Below, piece after piece: positions 8,746 through 17,350 of a DNA stretch of 64,000 nucleotides. The DNA lies in NCBI RefSeq assembly GCF_020164955.1, contig NZ_JAIUHG010000003.1, positions 62,001-126,000 of the forward strand, in the 5' to 3' direction. The DNA comes from Mesorhizobium sp. CA8. GTDB taxonomy: Bacteria > Pseudomonadota > Alphaproteobacteria > Rhizobiales > Rhizobiaceae. Position 1 is the stretch's first letter. Every line of letters starts with the position of its first letter. The position numbers and the translations under genes are program-made. The notes beneath the pieces were generated by a model. It did no database searches. It saw only the letters and a list, made by a program, of their open reading frames with translations, and was not told the DNA's origin.

Positions 8746-9357
8746 TTACAAAGACTGAGTTTTAAGAGCTGAATTGATTGGGCGAGGCGTGAAAACAAAG
8801 CGCAGATCGGCCACCGCGATGTTCTCGGCCAGTTTGCCATCAAGCGCGGCAACGATTGTTTCACAGACGGAAGTGCGATGCTTCAGGATGTCATGGCTCC
8901 AGAAACGCAGGATCGAATAGCCCTGAGCGCGCATGAAGTCGTCGCGGCGGCGGTCATATGAGCTGTCGGCGTGTTGGGATCCATCGACCTCGACGACGAG
9001 CCAACGCTCGCGGCAAGCGAAGTCGGCGAAGAACGGCCCGATGGAAAACTGGCGCGTAAAGCGATAGCCGCCGAGCTTGCGTGCTTTCAGTTCAAGCCAA
9101 AGCAATGCTTCCGCTTGATTGCTGGCCTGCCGGAGATTTCGCGCCCGCTGGGTAGCGCCCTGTTTGCGGCGGCTTCGCGTTTGAGCAGCGCCTTCCCCCA
9201 CTCCGTCGCTGCTTCGCAGCGCCACCTCTCCCCCCTCCGGAGGGAGAGGAAGGGCGCCGGCTGGAATCGCCTCGCGCCTTTCCTCTCCCCCGTCGATCGG
9301 GGGAGAGGTGTCGAGCGCAGCTCGACGGAGTGGGGGTCGACTGTTCATCCTCAACAC
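8746..9357 (-). CDS. DUF559 domain protein (small endonuclease-fold protein)
   Basis: Up to 203 residues. The C-terminal 120 residues form a DUF559 domain: ARNLRQASNQAEALLW, then FADFACRERWLVVEVDGSQH with the E-x-D pattern of the PD-(D/E)XK nuclease fold, and RFWSHDIL. Its biochemical role is not established. The first 45 or so codons run through a palindromic intergenic repeat (9195-9336), so the true start is probably internal; GTG at 9201 is one possibility. It separates the methyltransferase gene from the flavoprotein gene on the same strand by only a few bases on each side and looks like a late insertion into that unit. Confidence 0.65.
   Translation of the reverse strand: MLRMNSRPPLRRAALDTSPPIDGGEERREAIPAGALPLPPEGGEVALRSSDGVGEGAAQTRSRRKQGATQRARNLRQASNQAEALLWLELKARKLGGYRFTRQFSIGPFFADFACRERWLVVEVDGSQHADSSYDRRRDDFMRAQGYSILRFWSHDILKHRTSVCETIVAALDGKLAENIAVADLRFVFTPRPINSALKTQSL
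9195..9336. repeat. Composite palindromic intergenic repeat
   Basis: Outer arms CCCCCACTCCGTCG and CGACGGAGTGGGGG are perfect 14-base inverted repeats, with inner arms CTCTCCCCC and GGGGGAGAG and a further CCTCCGGAGG hairpin. The architecture matches dispersed palindromic elements common between genes in rhizobial genomes. Here it lies inside the open frame at the 5' end of the DUF559 gene. Confidence 0.7.
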
Positions 9358-9363
9358 AGATGA

Positions 9364-10941
9364 TCAGAAATCCGTCGGCGCACCGCCTTCGGCGCGGCGT
9401 TTTTCGACAAAGTCGTTGAGCTCCTCGCGGATGGCCGGATCCATGTAAGGCTCCTCGTAAGAAGCAAGGCGCTCCTTCCAGACCTTGTTGGTCCGCTCCA
9501 TCGCCGTCGGCGAGCCGGCCTCGGTCCAGGTCTCGAAGTTGCGCCAGTCGGAGACGATCGGCGAGTAGAAGGCGGTCTTGTAACGCTCCTGGGTGTGCTG
9601 GGTGCCGAAGAAATGGCCGCCAGGACCGACAGACTGGATGGCCTCGAAGGCGAGCGCATCCTCGGAGAGGTCGAGCGGGGTGAGGAACTCGGCCACCATC
9701 TGCAAAAGGTCGATGTCGAGGATGGTCTTTTCGTAGGAGCAGCGCAGGCCGCCTTCCAGCCAGCCGGCGCCATGCATCATCAGATTGCCGCCGCTCTGGA
9801 TGGCGCCCCACAGCGAGAACACGCTTTCATAGGCGGCCTGCGCGTCGACCGTATTGGCGGCGCAGGTGTTGGAGGTGCGGTAGGGAATTTGATAGCGGCG
9901 CGCGAGCTGGCCGCCGACGAGCTGCGCCTTCATATATTCGGGCGTGCCGAAGGCCGGCGCGCCGGACTTCATGTCGACATTGGAGGTGAAGCCGCCATAG
10001 CCTACCGGCGCGCCTTTCTTGACCATCTGCGCGAAGGCGATGCCGGAAAGTGCCTCGGCGTTCTGCTGCACCAGCGCGCCGGCGACGGTGACTGGCGCCA
10101 TGGCGCCCGAGAGCGTGAACGGGGTGACGATCACGGCCTGGCCCATGCTCGCCATCTGGATGATGCCTTCCATCATCGGCACGTCGAGCTTGAGCGGCGA
10201 ATTGGTGTTGATGATGGTGAAGACCGACGGTTCCTGCATCAGCTGCTCGCGGCTGATGCCGCGGGCGATGCGGGTGATCTCGATGCCGTCGACATTGCGT
10301 TCCTTGCCGAGCGAATAGATGTGGAAGACCTTGTCGGTGAGCATGGCGAGGTCGCGGATGCATTCCAGGTGCCGGACCGATGGATGGATGTCGATCGGCT
10401 CGACCGGATAGCCGCCGGTGCAGTGCAGGATGTTGTGCATCTGCGCGAGGCGCAGGAAGTTGCGGTAGTCGGCCTGGTTGCCGGGCCTGCGGCCGCGGTC
10501 GAGGTCGGAGCAGTTCGGCGCCGAAGCCATCATCGACAGGATGACGTTGTTGCCGCCGAAACGCAGATTGTGCGCCGGGTTGCGGGCATGCAGCGTAAAC
10601 TCCGACGGGCAGTGCGAGACAAGCTCAAGGATCATGTCGCTGTCGAAGCGCACGCGCTCACTGCCTTCGCGCACATCCGCGCCATGCGCTTTCATGATGC
10701 GGCGGGCCTCGTCGTGCAGGACGTCGACGCCGATCTCCTTCAGCACGCGCAGCGAGGCGAGGTGGATCGATTCCAGCTCGTCGTCCGACACCAGCTTGGT
10801 CGGTGTCAGCGGGTTCCTCAACTGCCGGAACGCGGGCTGCTCGAAGGCGGCCGAGCCGCCGGCGCGCTTGCCCGCGCGGCCGCCACGGCGGGCGCGATCG
10901 GTTGCCAGTGCCGGTTCGGCGGGACGAAGGGCGGCGGTCAT
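9364..10941 (-). CDS. Trimethylamine methyltransferase (MttB) family protein, non-pyrrolysine type
   Basis: A 525-residue member of the MttB superfamily, recognised by GGYPVEPIDIHPSVRHLECI, NTNSPLKLD, YGGFTSNVDMKSGAPAFGTPEY and GPGGHFFGTQHT. The frame has no internal TAG, so it is not the pyrrolysine enzyme. Non-pyrrolysine relatives demethylate quaternary amines such as glycine betaine and pass the methyl group to a corrinoid protein. No corrinoid protein gene is seen in the window, but cobQ lies 8 kb away. The alanine- and arginine-rich first 35 residues are probably disordered. Being upstream of the flavoprotein gene suggests stepwise demethylation of one substrate. ATG 10941 was chosen because the frame further upstream lacks family sequence. 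Confidence 0.85.
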   Translation of the reverse strand: MTAALRPAEPALATDRARRGGRAGKRAGGSAAFEQPAFRQLRNPLTPTKLVSDDELESIHLASLRVLKEIGVDVLHDEARRIMKAHGADVREGSERVRFDSDMILELVSHCPSEFTLHARNPAHNLRFGGNNVILSMMASAPNCSDLDRGRRPGNQADYRNFLRLAQMHNILHCTGGYPVEPIDIHPSVRHLECIRDLAMLTDKVFHIYSLGKERNVDGIEITRIARGISREQLMQEPSVFTIINTNSPLKLDVPMMEGIIQMASMGQAVIVTPFTLSGAMAPVTVAGALVQQNAEALSGIAFAQMVKKGAPVGYGGFTSNVDMKSGAPAFGTPEYMKAQLVGGQLARRYQIPYRTSNTCAANTVDAQAAYESVFSLWGAIQSGGNLMMHGAGWLEGGLRCSYEKTILDIDLLQMVAEFLTPLDLSEDALAFEAIQSVGPGGHFFGTQHTQERYKTAFYSPIVSDWRNFETWTEAGSPTAMERTNKVWKERLASYEEPYMDPAIREELNDFVEKRRAEGGAPTDF

Positions 10942-11238
10942 GGGAAGCCTCGTGAGGATGCGAATTTGGCCGGCATAATGGACCGGCCGCAATGCAGCCG
11001 GTGAGGAGGCGGCGACCACTAGGGCGAGGGAAGCGACATGACGGAAGGGCAACCGGCTGGGTTGCCGAATTGCCGCCCACCGAAACATTCGCAAAGGCTT
11101 CTGCCGCCGCGCAGTATCGCTCCGAACGGGCAAGCGCTCCTGACAGGGACTGGCTGGAACATGCGTTTTCGCCGCCAGTTGGCTCTTACGGCCGCAGCCG
11201 CTAGCGGCTAAAGCCTCCTGGCAATTGGAGCAGGAACG

Positions 11239-12399
11239 ATGGCTCTGGCGAAATCAGAGGTTGGCGAGAGGGTGCAGTGGGCCGCGATCACCGGCGTGAT
11301 CGCGACCGTTTCGGTATTCGCCATCGCGCAAGGGCTTTCCTACCCGCTGCTCAGCTTCATCTTGCAGCGTCAGGGCGTTTCGCCGGCGATGATCGGGCTG
11401 TCGGCGGCGATGACGCCGGTCGGCTTCATCCTGTCCTCGCCGCTGATCCCGGGATTGGCGCGGCGGTTCGGGGCAGGGCGCACCGCGCTGACCTGCGCGG
11501 CGCTCTCGGCACTGGCGCTGGCGCTGGTCGGCTGGACGCAGGATGTCTATCTGTGGTTCCCATTGCGCTTCCTGATCGGCGTGGTGACCAACCCGCTTTA
11601 TGTCTTGAGCGAAATCTGGGTGATTGCGCTTGCTCCCCCAGCGCGGCGCGGCCGCGTCATGGGCATCTATTCCACCATCATCTCGGCCGGCTTCGCGGCT
11701 GGGCCGCTCTGCCTGCTGGGCGTCGGGACCGAAGGCTGGCCGCCTTTCCTTGTCGGCATTCTTGCCTTCATCTTCTGCGGCGGCTGCCTGGCCGTGGTGG
11801 TGAAGCGGCTGCCAAAAGTCGACGAGGCCGAAAACAAGGTTTCGGTGCTGGGCTTCATCCCAATGGCCTGGCTGCTTCTGTCGGCGGTCGTCGTCGCGGC
11901 AGGATTCGAGCAGGCGATATTGGCGCTGCTGCCGGTCTATGGGACGCATCACGGCATTCCCGAAGCGCGCATGTCGGCGCTGCTTTCCGTGATGATCGCC
12001 GGCAATATCGCCATGCAGGTGCCGCTCGGCCTGCTTGCCGAGAGACTGACCGCGCGCCTGGTTCGCTTCGGCTGCGTGGCGGTGACCATCCTTGGATGTG
12101 TGCTCTTGCCGGCGCTGATCGAGACGCCGTTGATCTGGGCGTGCGTCTTTGTCTGGGGCGCCGTCTCCTACGGCATCTACACGATGTCGATCATCGAACT
12201 CGGCGAGCGCTTCAGCGGCTCGGCGCTGGTCGCCGGCAATGCGGCCTTCTCGCTGATGTGGGGTTTTGGCGGCATCGTCGTGCCGCCGCTCACCGGCGGC
12301 GTCATGGATGTCGCCGGCGCCGCCGGCCTGCCGGTCACGCTGGGCGCAATCTGCGCGGCGCTGGCGGCGGCGACGGTCGTGCGCCGGCGGGTTTTGTAA
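11239..12399 (+). CDS. Major facilitator superfamily transporter
   Basis: A 386-residue protein with about twelve hydrophobic segments and no large soluble domain. The motif GLARRFGAGRTAL, in the loop after the second helix, corresponds to MFS signature A, and the halves are joined by a charged loop VVKRLPKVDEAENK. It resembles YcaD-like proton-coupled exporters. Substrate unknown. A GGAG-rich Shine-Dalgarno sequence precedes ATG 11239. The prolyl oligopeptidase gene starts 73 bases later on the same strand, so the two may be co-transcribed. The preceding 297 bases, 10942-11238, separate it from the divergent mttB-like gene; I saw no clear operator there. Confidence 0.85.
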   Translation: MALAKSEVGERVQWAAITGVIATVSVFAIAQGLSYPLLSFILQRQGVSPAMIGLSAAMTPVGFILSSPLIPGLARRFGAGRTALTCAALSALALALVGWTQDVYLWFPLRFLIGVVTNPLYVLSEIWVIALAPPARRGRVMGIYSTIISAGFAAGPLCLLGVGTEGWPPFLVGILAFIFCGGCLAVVVKRLPKVDEAENKVSVLGFIPMAWLLLSAVVVAAGFEQAILALLPVYGTHHGIPEARMSALLSVMIAGNIAMQVPLGLLAERLTARLVRFGCVAVTILGCVLLPALIETPLIWACVFVWGAVSYGIYTMSIIELGERFSGSALVAGNAAFSLMWGFGGIVVPPLTGGVMDVAGAAGLPVTLGAICAALAAATVVRRRVL

Positions 12400-12472
12400 T
12401 CGGTCCCGTCACGGCTCTTGAATATCGATGCAGCGAACGCGATGTAGGCGGAGCCGCCGGATGGAGACCCGC

Positions 12473-14536
12473 ATGACCAGCACGATGACCAAGACCCAGC
12501 CCGAATTGGCGGATCCCTTTCTCTGGCTGGAGGATCGCAACGGCAAGGAAGCGCTGGACTGGGTTCATCGCCAGAATGCGCTGACGGTCGCCGAATTGCA
12601 GGGCGATCCTTCCTACCAGGCGGCTTTCGAGACCGCGCTCGACCTGATGACGGCCGAGGACAACATGCCGGTCGGGGCCGCACTTGCCGGCTACGTCTAC
12701 AATTTCTGGCAGGACAAGACCAATGCGCTGGGCCTGTGGCGGCGCACGCCTGTCGCTTCCTACAAAACCGACAAACCGGAATGGGAGACGATCATCGATT
12801 TCGATCAGCTCTCGGCGAAGGAAGGCATCAAATGGGTGTTTGGCGGTGCCAGCCGGCTCTATCCCGATTTCAACCGCTGCCTGCTCTACATGTCGCCCGA
12901 TGGCGGCGACGCCAGCGAGATGCGCGAATTCGACATCACGACGAGGTCCTTTGTCGACGGGGGGTTTTCCGCGCGCGCCTCCAAGTCGGGCTTTACCTGG
13001 CTGGACCAGGATACGGTGATCGTCTCGGCGGCTTTCGAGGAAAGCGACAAGACCCAGTCCGGCTATCCGCGCGTCATCAAGCTCTGGCGTCGCGGCACGA
13101 AGCTTGAGGACGCGACGCCGATCTTCGAAGGCGAGAAGCAGCATCTCGCGGTCGGCAGCAGCGTCGAATACGACGGCGACAAGCGGCATGTGCTGCTCGG
13201 TAAGACGCTCGACTTTTTCACCTCGCACAGTTTCCTGCGTCTCGCTTCGGGCGAGAACCGGCGCATTCCGCTGCCCGACGACGCCACCGACACGGCGGTC
13301 TTCAAGGGACAGCTGATCTTCGGGTTGCGCAGCCCATGGACGGCGCCCGACGGCACGCAATGCCTGCCCGACGGGCTTTACTCCGTCGATTTCGACCGCT
13401 GGATCGAGAGCGGCACGTTCGGGCCGTTCGCAACGGTGCTTGCGCCGGCGCATCGCGTCTCGATCGCCGGGCTCGCCAGGACCAAGGACCGGTTGTTCAT
13501 CAACCTGATGGACAATGTGCGCGGCAAGGTCATCGTCTGCGACCGCACCGCCGATGGCTGGTCGCTGAAACGGATCGCGCTGCCCGACAACGGCAATGTC
13601 GGCATCAGCCATGCCGAGCATTTCGGCTCGAGCGTCTCCTTCTCCTTCACGGATTTCCTGACGCCGAGCTCGATCATCTGGTCGGACGACAATGGCGAGA
13701 CGCTTCAAACGGTGAAATCGCAGCCGGCCCGCTTCGACGCCTCGCCTTATATCTCGGAGCAATTCGAGGCGCGCTCGAAGGACGACACGATGATCCCATA
13801 TTTCGTGGTGCGGCGGCGCGACCAGAAAGGGCCGGTGCCGGCGCTGCTCTATGGCTATGGCGGCTTCGAAGTGCCGCTGCTGCCCGGCTATGCCGGCATT
13901 CGCGGCAAGCTATGGCTGGACAAGGGCAATGCCTATATCCAGGCCAATATCCGCGGCGGCGGCGAGTTCGGTCCGGCCTGGCACCAGGCGGCGCTCAAGG
14001 GCAAGCGCCAGAACGCCTTCGACGATTTCGCGGCGGTGGCCGAGGATGTGGTCAAGCGCGGCATCACCACGGCGGCGCAGCTCGGCATCCAGGGCGGTTC
14101 GAATGGCGGCCTGCTCACCGGCACATTGCTGACGCAGCGCCCGGAGCTGTTCGGCGCGGTCATCATCGACGTGCCGCTGCTCGACATGCTGCGTTACACC
14201 GAACTGCCGCCCGGCGCCTCGTGGATCGCCGAGTATGGCGACCCGTCGAAGCCGGAAGAGGCGGCCTGGCTCGGCGCCTATTCGCCCTACCAGCATGTCG
14301 CGGCGAATGTCGCCTATCCGCCCGTGCTGCTGATGACGTCCACCGCCGATGACCGCGTCCATCCCGGGCATGCCCGCAAGATGGCGGCACGGCTGCAGGA
14401 GGCAGGCCATGGCCGGACGCTGTTCTTCGAAGAGACCGAAGGCGGCCATGGCGGGCGCGGCGACCGCCGGCCGCAAGCGGCGCAGACGGCGATGCGCTAC
14501 ATATTCCTGCAGCGGGCGCTAACCGGAACAGCTTGA
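12473..14536 (+). CDS. Prolyl oligopeptidase family serine peptidase (S9)
   Basis: A 687-residue protein: an N-terminal beta-propeller (about 60-400) that gates access and a C-terminal alpha/beta-hydrolase domain. The catalytic serine is in GIQGGSNGGLLTG, the aspartate in STADDRVHPGH and the histidine in EGGHGGRGD, in the usual order. It would cleave short peptides after proline or act as a related S9 oligopeptidase. There is no signal peptide, so it is cytoplasmic. ATG 12473 has a GGAGA seven bases upstream and fits better than the earlier in-frame starts 12428 and 12461. Confidence 0.9.
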   Translation: MTSTMTKTQPELADPFLWLEDRNGKEALDWVHRQNALTVAELQGDPSYQAAFETALDLMTAEDNMPVGAALAGYVYNFWQDKTNALGLWRRTPVASYKTDKPEWETIIDFDQLSAKEGIKWVFGGASRLYPDFNRCLLYMSPDGGDASEMREFDITTRSFVDGGFSARASKSGFTWLDQDTVIVSAAFEESDKTQSGYPRVIKLWRRGTKLEDATPIFEGEKQHLAVGSSVEYDGDKRHVLLGKTLDFFTSHSFLRLASGENRRIPLPDDATDTAVFKGQLIFGLRSPWTAPDGTQCLPDGLYSVDFDRWIESGTFGPFATVLAPAHRVSIAGLARTKDRLFINLMDNVRGKVIVCDRTADGWSLKRIALPDNGNVGISHAEHFGSSVSFSFTDFLTPSSIIWSDDNGETLQTVKSQPARFDASPYISEQFEARSKDDTMIPYFVVRRRDQKGPVPALLYGYGGFEVPLLPGYAGIRGKLWLDKGNAYIQANIRGGGEFGPAWHQAALKGKRQNAFDDFAAVAEDVVKRGITTAAQLGIQGGSNGGLLTGTLLTQRPELFGAVIIDVPLLDMLRYTELPPGASWIAEYGDPSKPEEAAWLGAYSPYQHVAANVAYPPVLLMTSTADDRVHPGHARKMAARLQEAGHGRTLFFEETEGGHGGRGDRRPQAAQTAMRYIFLQRALTGTA

Positions 14537-14568
14537 ATTTTGGGCCTCAGGCGGCATAAGCTGCCGCT

Positions 14569-14691
14569 ATGATCCGCTTCAGCACATCAGGCGCCTTCGG
14601 GGTCGCGGTGACGCCGTCACCGCGGACCCTTCGCGCCGAGCTTTTGCGGCTGTGCGCCCGCATCGGCTATTCGCCGCCCGCCTTCCTCTGA
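14569..14691 (+). CDS. Possible 40-residue small protein
   Basis: An open frame from ATG to TGA: an N-terminal part rich in serine and threonine, then LRAELLRLCARIGYSPPAFL. There is no clear Shine-Dalgarno sequence and no family I know. It overlaps the end of a small hairpin (GCGGCA/TGCCGC at 14551-14567) that could be the terminator of the preceding peptidase gene, which weakens the case for a gene. Listed because the gap has no other content. Confidence 0.2.
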   Translation: MIRFSTSGAFGVAVTPSPRTLRAELLRLCARIGYSPPAFL

Positions 14692-14745
14692 CGAATCCGC
14701 CCCGGCCGTTGCCGGATTGATGATTCAAGAGGAAAGATCAAACCC

Positions 14746-16125
14746 ATGACCTATCAGAATTATTCGCTGAAGCAGCTTCAGCAGATCGACGCCGCGCATC
14801 ACCTTCATCCCTTCACCGATCACAAGGAACTGCGTGAGGCGGGCTCGCGCATCATCACCCATGCCAAGGGCCCGTTCATCTACGATGCCGACGGCACCGA
14901 AATCCTCGACGGCATGGCGGGCCTGTGGTGCGTCAATGTCGGCTATGGCCGCGACGAACTGGCCGAGGCGGCCTACGCGCAGATGAAGGAACTGCCTTAC
15001 TACAACTCCTTCTTCAAATGCTCGACGCCGACGCCGGTGCTGTTGTCGAAGAAGCTGGCGGAGCTGGCGCCGACGCATGTCAGCCAGGTTTTCTACGGTT
15101 CGTCCGGCTCGGAGGCCAACGACACGGCGCTCAGGCTCGTGCGCCACTATTGGGCGCTTGAAGGCAAGCCCGAGAAGAACCGCGTCATCTCGCGCAAGTC
15201 GGCCTATCACGGCTCGACGATCGCCGGCACCTCGCTCGGCGGCATGGAGCCGATGCACAAGCAGCTCGGCGGCGCGGTGCCCAACATCGTCCATGTGATG
15301 ATGCCCTATGCCTATGAGCTCGCGCTGCCTGGCGAAAGCGACCATGATTTCGGCATTCGCGCGGCAAAGGCGGTCGAGGACGCGATCCTCGAGGCCGGCG
15401 CCGACAAGGTCGCCGCCTTCATCGGCGAACCAGTGATGGGCGCCGGCGGGGTGAAGATTCCGCCGATGAGCTACTGGCCGGAAGTCGAGCGCATCTGCCG
15501 CAAATACGACGTGCTGTTGATGCTGGACGAGGTCATCACCGGCTATGGCCGCACCGGCGAATGGTTCGCGGCGCAGACTTTCGGCATCGAGCCCGACACC
15601 ATCACCACCGCCAAGGCGCTGACCTCGGGCTACCAGCCGCTGTCGGCGCTACTGGTCGGCGACCGCATCGCCAAGACGCTGGTCGAGAAAGGCGGCGAGT
15701 TCTATCACGGCTACACCTATTCCGGTCATCCGGTGGCTTGCGCGGTGGCGCTGAAGAATCTTGAGATCATCGAGAAGGAAGGCCTGGTCGAGCGTGTCAA
15801 GAACGACACCGGTCTCTATTTCGCGCAGGCGCTGCAGGAGCGGATCGCTGGGCACAGACTGGTCGGCGAGGTGCGCTCGATCGGCCTGATGGGCGCGATC
15901 GAGATCGTCAAGGACAAGGCGACCAAGGAACGCTATCTGCCGTCGGGAAGCGCTGCCGTTGTCGTGCGCGACCACGCGGTCGCGAACGGCATGATGATGC
16001 GGGCCACGGGCGACACCATGATCCTGTCGCCGCCGCTGATCTGGACGCGCGACACGATCGACATGGCCTGCGAGCGGATCGCCAAGGCGCTCGATCTCGC
16101 GGATGCCGATTTGCGCAAGCGCTGA
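14746..16125 (+). CDS. Class III (omega) aminotransferase, pyruvate-type
   Basis: A 459-residue PLP enzyme of the SpuC/omega-transaminase group. Visible marks are DGMAGLWCVNVGYGRDEL, the cofactor loop FYGSSGSEANDTALR, LMLDEVITGYGRTG with the PLP-binding aspartate, and the Schiff-base lysine in TTAKALTSGYQPLSA. These enzymes move an amino group from putrescine, beta-alanine or a similar amine to pyruvate. The amine substrate cannot be fixed from sequence. It starts with MTYQNYSLKQLQQ after GAGGAAAG. It stands alone and is followed by hairpins at 16136-16161 and 16205-16226. Confidence 0.88.
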   Translation: MTYQNYSLKQLQQIDAAHHLHPFTDHKELREAGSRIITHAKGPFIYDADGTEILDGMAGLWCVNVGYGRDELAEAAYAQMKELPYYNSFFKCSTPTPVLLSKKLAELAPTHVSQVFYGSSGSEANDTALRLVRHYWALEGKPEKNRVISRKSAYHGSTIAGTSLGGMEPMHKQLGGAVPNIVHVMMPYAYELALPGESDHDFGIRAAKAVEDAILEAGADKVAAFIGEPVMGAGGVKIPPMSYWPEVERICRKYDVLLMLDEVITGYGRTGEWFAAQTFGIEPDTITTAKALTSGYQPLSALLVGDRIAKTLVEKGGEFYHGYTYSGHPVACAVALKNLEIIEKEGLVERVKNDTGLYFAQALQERIAGHRLVGEVRSIGLMGAIEIVKDKATKERYLPSGSAAVVVRDHAVANGMMMRATGDTMILSPPLIWTRDTIDMACERIAKALDLADADLRKR

Positions 16126-16135
16126 GGGATATTCT

Positions 16136-16161
16136 CCGGGCGCTCCTCAATGGGCGCCCGG
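16136..16161 (+). terminator. Hairpin after the aminotransferase gene
   Basis: CCGGGCGC and GCGCCCGG form an 8-base perfect stem with a 10-base loop, starting 10 bases past the stop codon. No clear T-run follows. Termination is plausible but not certain. Confidence 0.45.
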
Positions 16162-16204
16162 TCCATTCCCGGACATTTCGCGTGATGTCCCCACAACGCA
16201 AAAA

Positions 16205-16226
16205 CCGCGTCCCGACGGGAACGCGG
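16205..16226. terminator. Probable bidirectional terminator
   Basis: The stem CCGCGTCCC / GGGAACGCGG has one bulged base and a 3-base loop. It is preceded by five A and followed by CTTT, so it could work on both strands between the aminotransferase gene and the convergent mmsB. A separate GGACAT/ATGTCC hairpin lies just upstream at 16171-16190. The rest of 16227-16446 shows nothing recognisable. Confidence 0.5.
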
Positions 16227-16446
16227 CTTTGCCAGATACGCATGGCGTTTCGCTACGAAACACTTGCGAAACTTACGGGCTCCGGTACGCGAGACCTGAT
16301 CCGGAGCGCCGGGCAGACGCGATGTCCGCCTCGCAATCCGTTTTAAAGGCACATCGTTACCGGTGCGTTAGCAAGACCTTAAGCAAATCTAAATTTGCCG
16401 GCTTTGTGTCGAAAAAATCCGCTAATAACCGTTGGAAAGCGGCCGT

Positions 16447-17331
16447 TTAGCTTTTGTCGCCGCGCAGGAAATTTATGATGCCGGAAAAATCGGCGCCGGC
16501 GTGGCCTTGCGCGTTGAACAAGGCATAAAGCTGCGTGGCTTCGGCGCCGAGCGGGGTCACGGCGCCCGCGCTTTGAGCCGCTTCCTGCGACAATTTCAGG
16601 TCCTTCAGCATGAGCGCGGCGGCAAACCCCGGCTTGTAGTCGCGGTTGGCCGGCGAAGCCGGAACGGGGCCGGGGACCGGGCAGTAAGTGGTGAGCGACC
16701 AGCACTGGCCCGAGGACGTGGAGGCGACGTCATACAGCGCCTGGTGCGACAGGCCGAGTTTTTCGGCCAGCACGAAGGCCTCGGCGACGCCGATCATCGA
16801 GATGCCGAGAATCATGTTGTTGCAGATCTTGGCGGCCTGTCCGGCGCCGTCGCCGCCGCAATGAACGACGCGCCCGGCCATCGGCTGCAGGATCGGTTCG
16901 GCGGCGTCAAACGCTTCATCCGAGCCGCCTGCCATGAAGGTTAGCGTGCCGGCCGCCGCGCCACCCGTGCCGCCGGAGACGGGCGCATCGATCGATTGCA
17001 GGCCATGCTTCGCGGCAATCGCATGCGCCTTGCGCGCCGATTCGACATCGATGGTCGAGGAATCGATGAACAGCGCGCCTTTCTTCGCCCTGGGCGCGAT
17101 GTCCTCATAGACCGACAGCACATGCTTGCCGGCGGGCAGCATGGTGATGACGACGTCGGCATCCTTCACCGCTGCGACGGCATTGGCCATGACAGTGACG
17201 CCATGTTCTTTCGCCACAGTCAGGTTGTCGGGAACCAGATCGAAGCCGTTTACCGCATGCCCTGCCTTGACAAGGTTATCGGCCATCGGATTGCCCATAT
17301 TGCCGAGGCCGATGAAGGCGATGGTTGCCAT
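16447..17331 (-). CDS. mmsB: 3-hydroxyisobutyrate dehydrogenase
   Basis: A 294-residue NAD-dependent beta-hydroxyacid dehydrogenase. The Rossmann motif is FIGLGNMGNPMADNLVKAGH at the N-terminus, followed by the substrate signature DAPVSGGTGGAAAGTLTFM at about 118-136 and GAGQAAKICNN with the catalytic lysine at about 170. It oxidises 3-hydroxyisobutyrate to methylmalonate semialdehyde in valine breakdown. The acyl-CoA dehydrogenase gene ends 19 bases upstream on the same strand, forming a short valine unit. ATG 17331 is chosen over an earlier in-frame codon because the fold begins at once. Confidence 0.93.
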   Translation of the reverse strand: MATIAFIGLGNMGNPMADNLVKAGHAVNGFDLVPDNLTVAKEHGVTVMANAVAAVKDADVVITMLPAGKHVLSVYEDIAPRAKKGALFIDSSTIDVESARKAHAIAAKHGLQSIDAPVSGGTGGAAAGTLTFMAGGSDEAFDAAEPILQPMAGRVVHCGGDGAGQAAKICNNMILGISMIGVAEAFVLAEKLGLSHQALYDVASTSSGQCWSLTTYCPVPGPVPASPANRDYKPGFAAALMLKDLKLSQEAAQSAGAVTPLGAEATQLYALFNAQGHAGADFSGIINFLRGDKS

Positions 17332-17350
17332 CGTTTTCTCCCGATTTGCG

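Noticed and set aside
6448..8772. A 774-codon open frame antisense to the flavoprotein gene
   Set aside because: The minus-strand gene shows flavin and GcvT motifs; the plus frame has none.
9595..11004. A long open frame antisense to the MttB-like gene
   Set aside because: No recognisable domain, and the other strand codes for a complete family protein.
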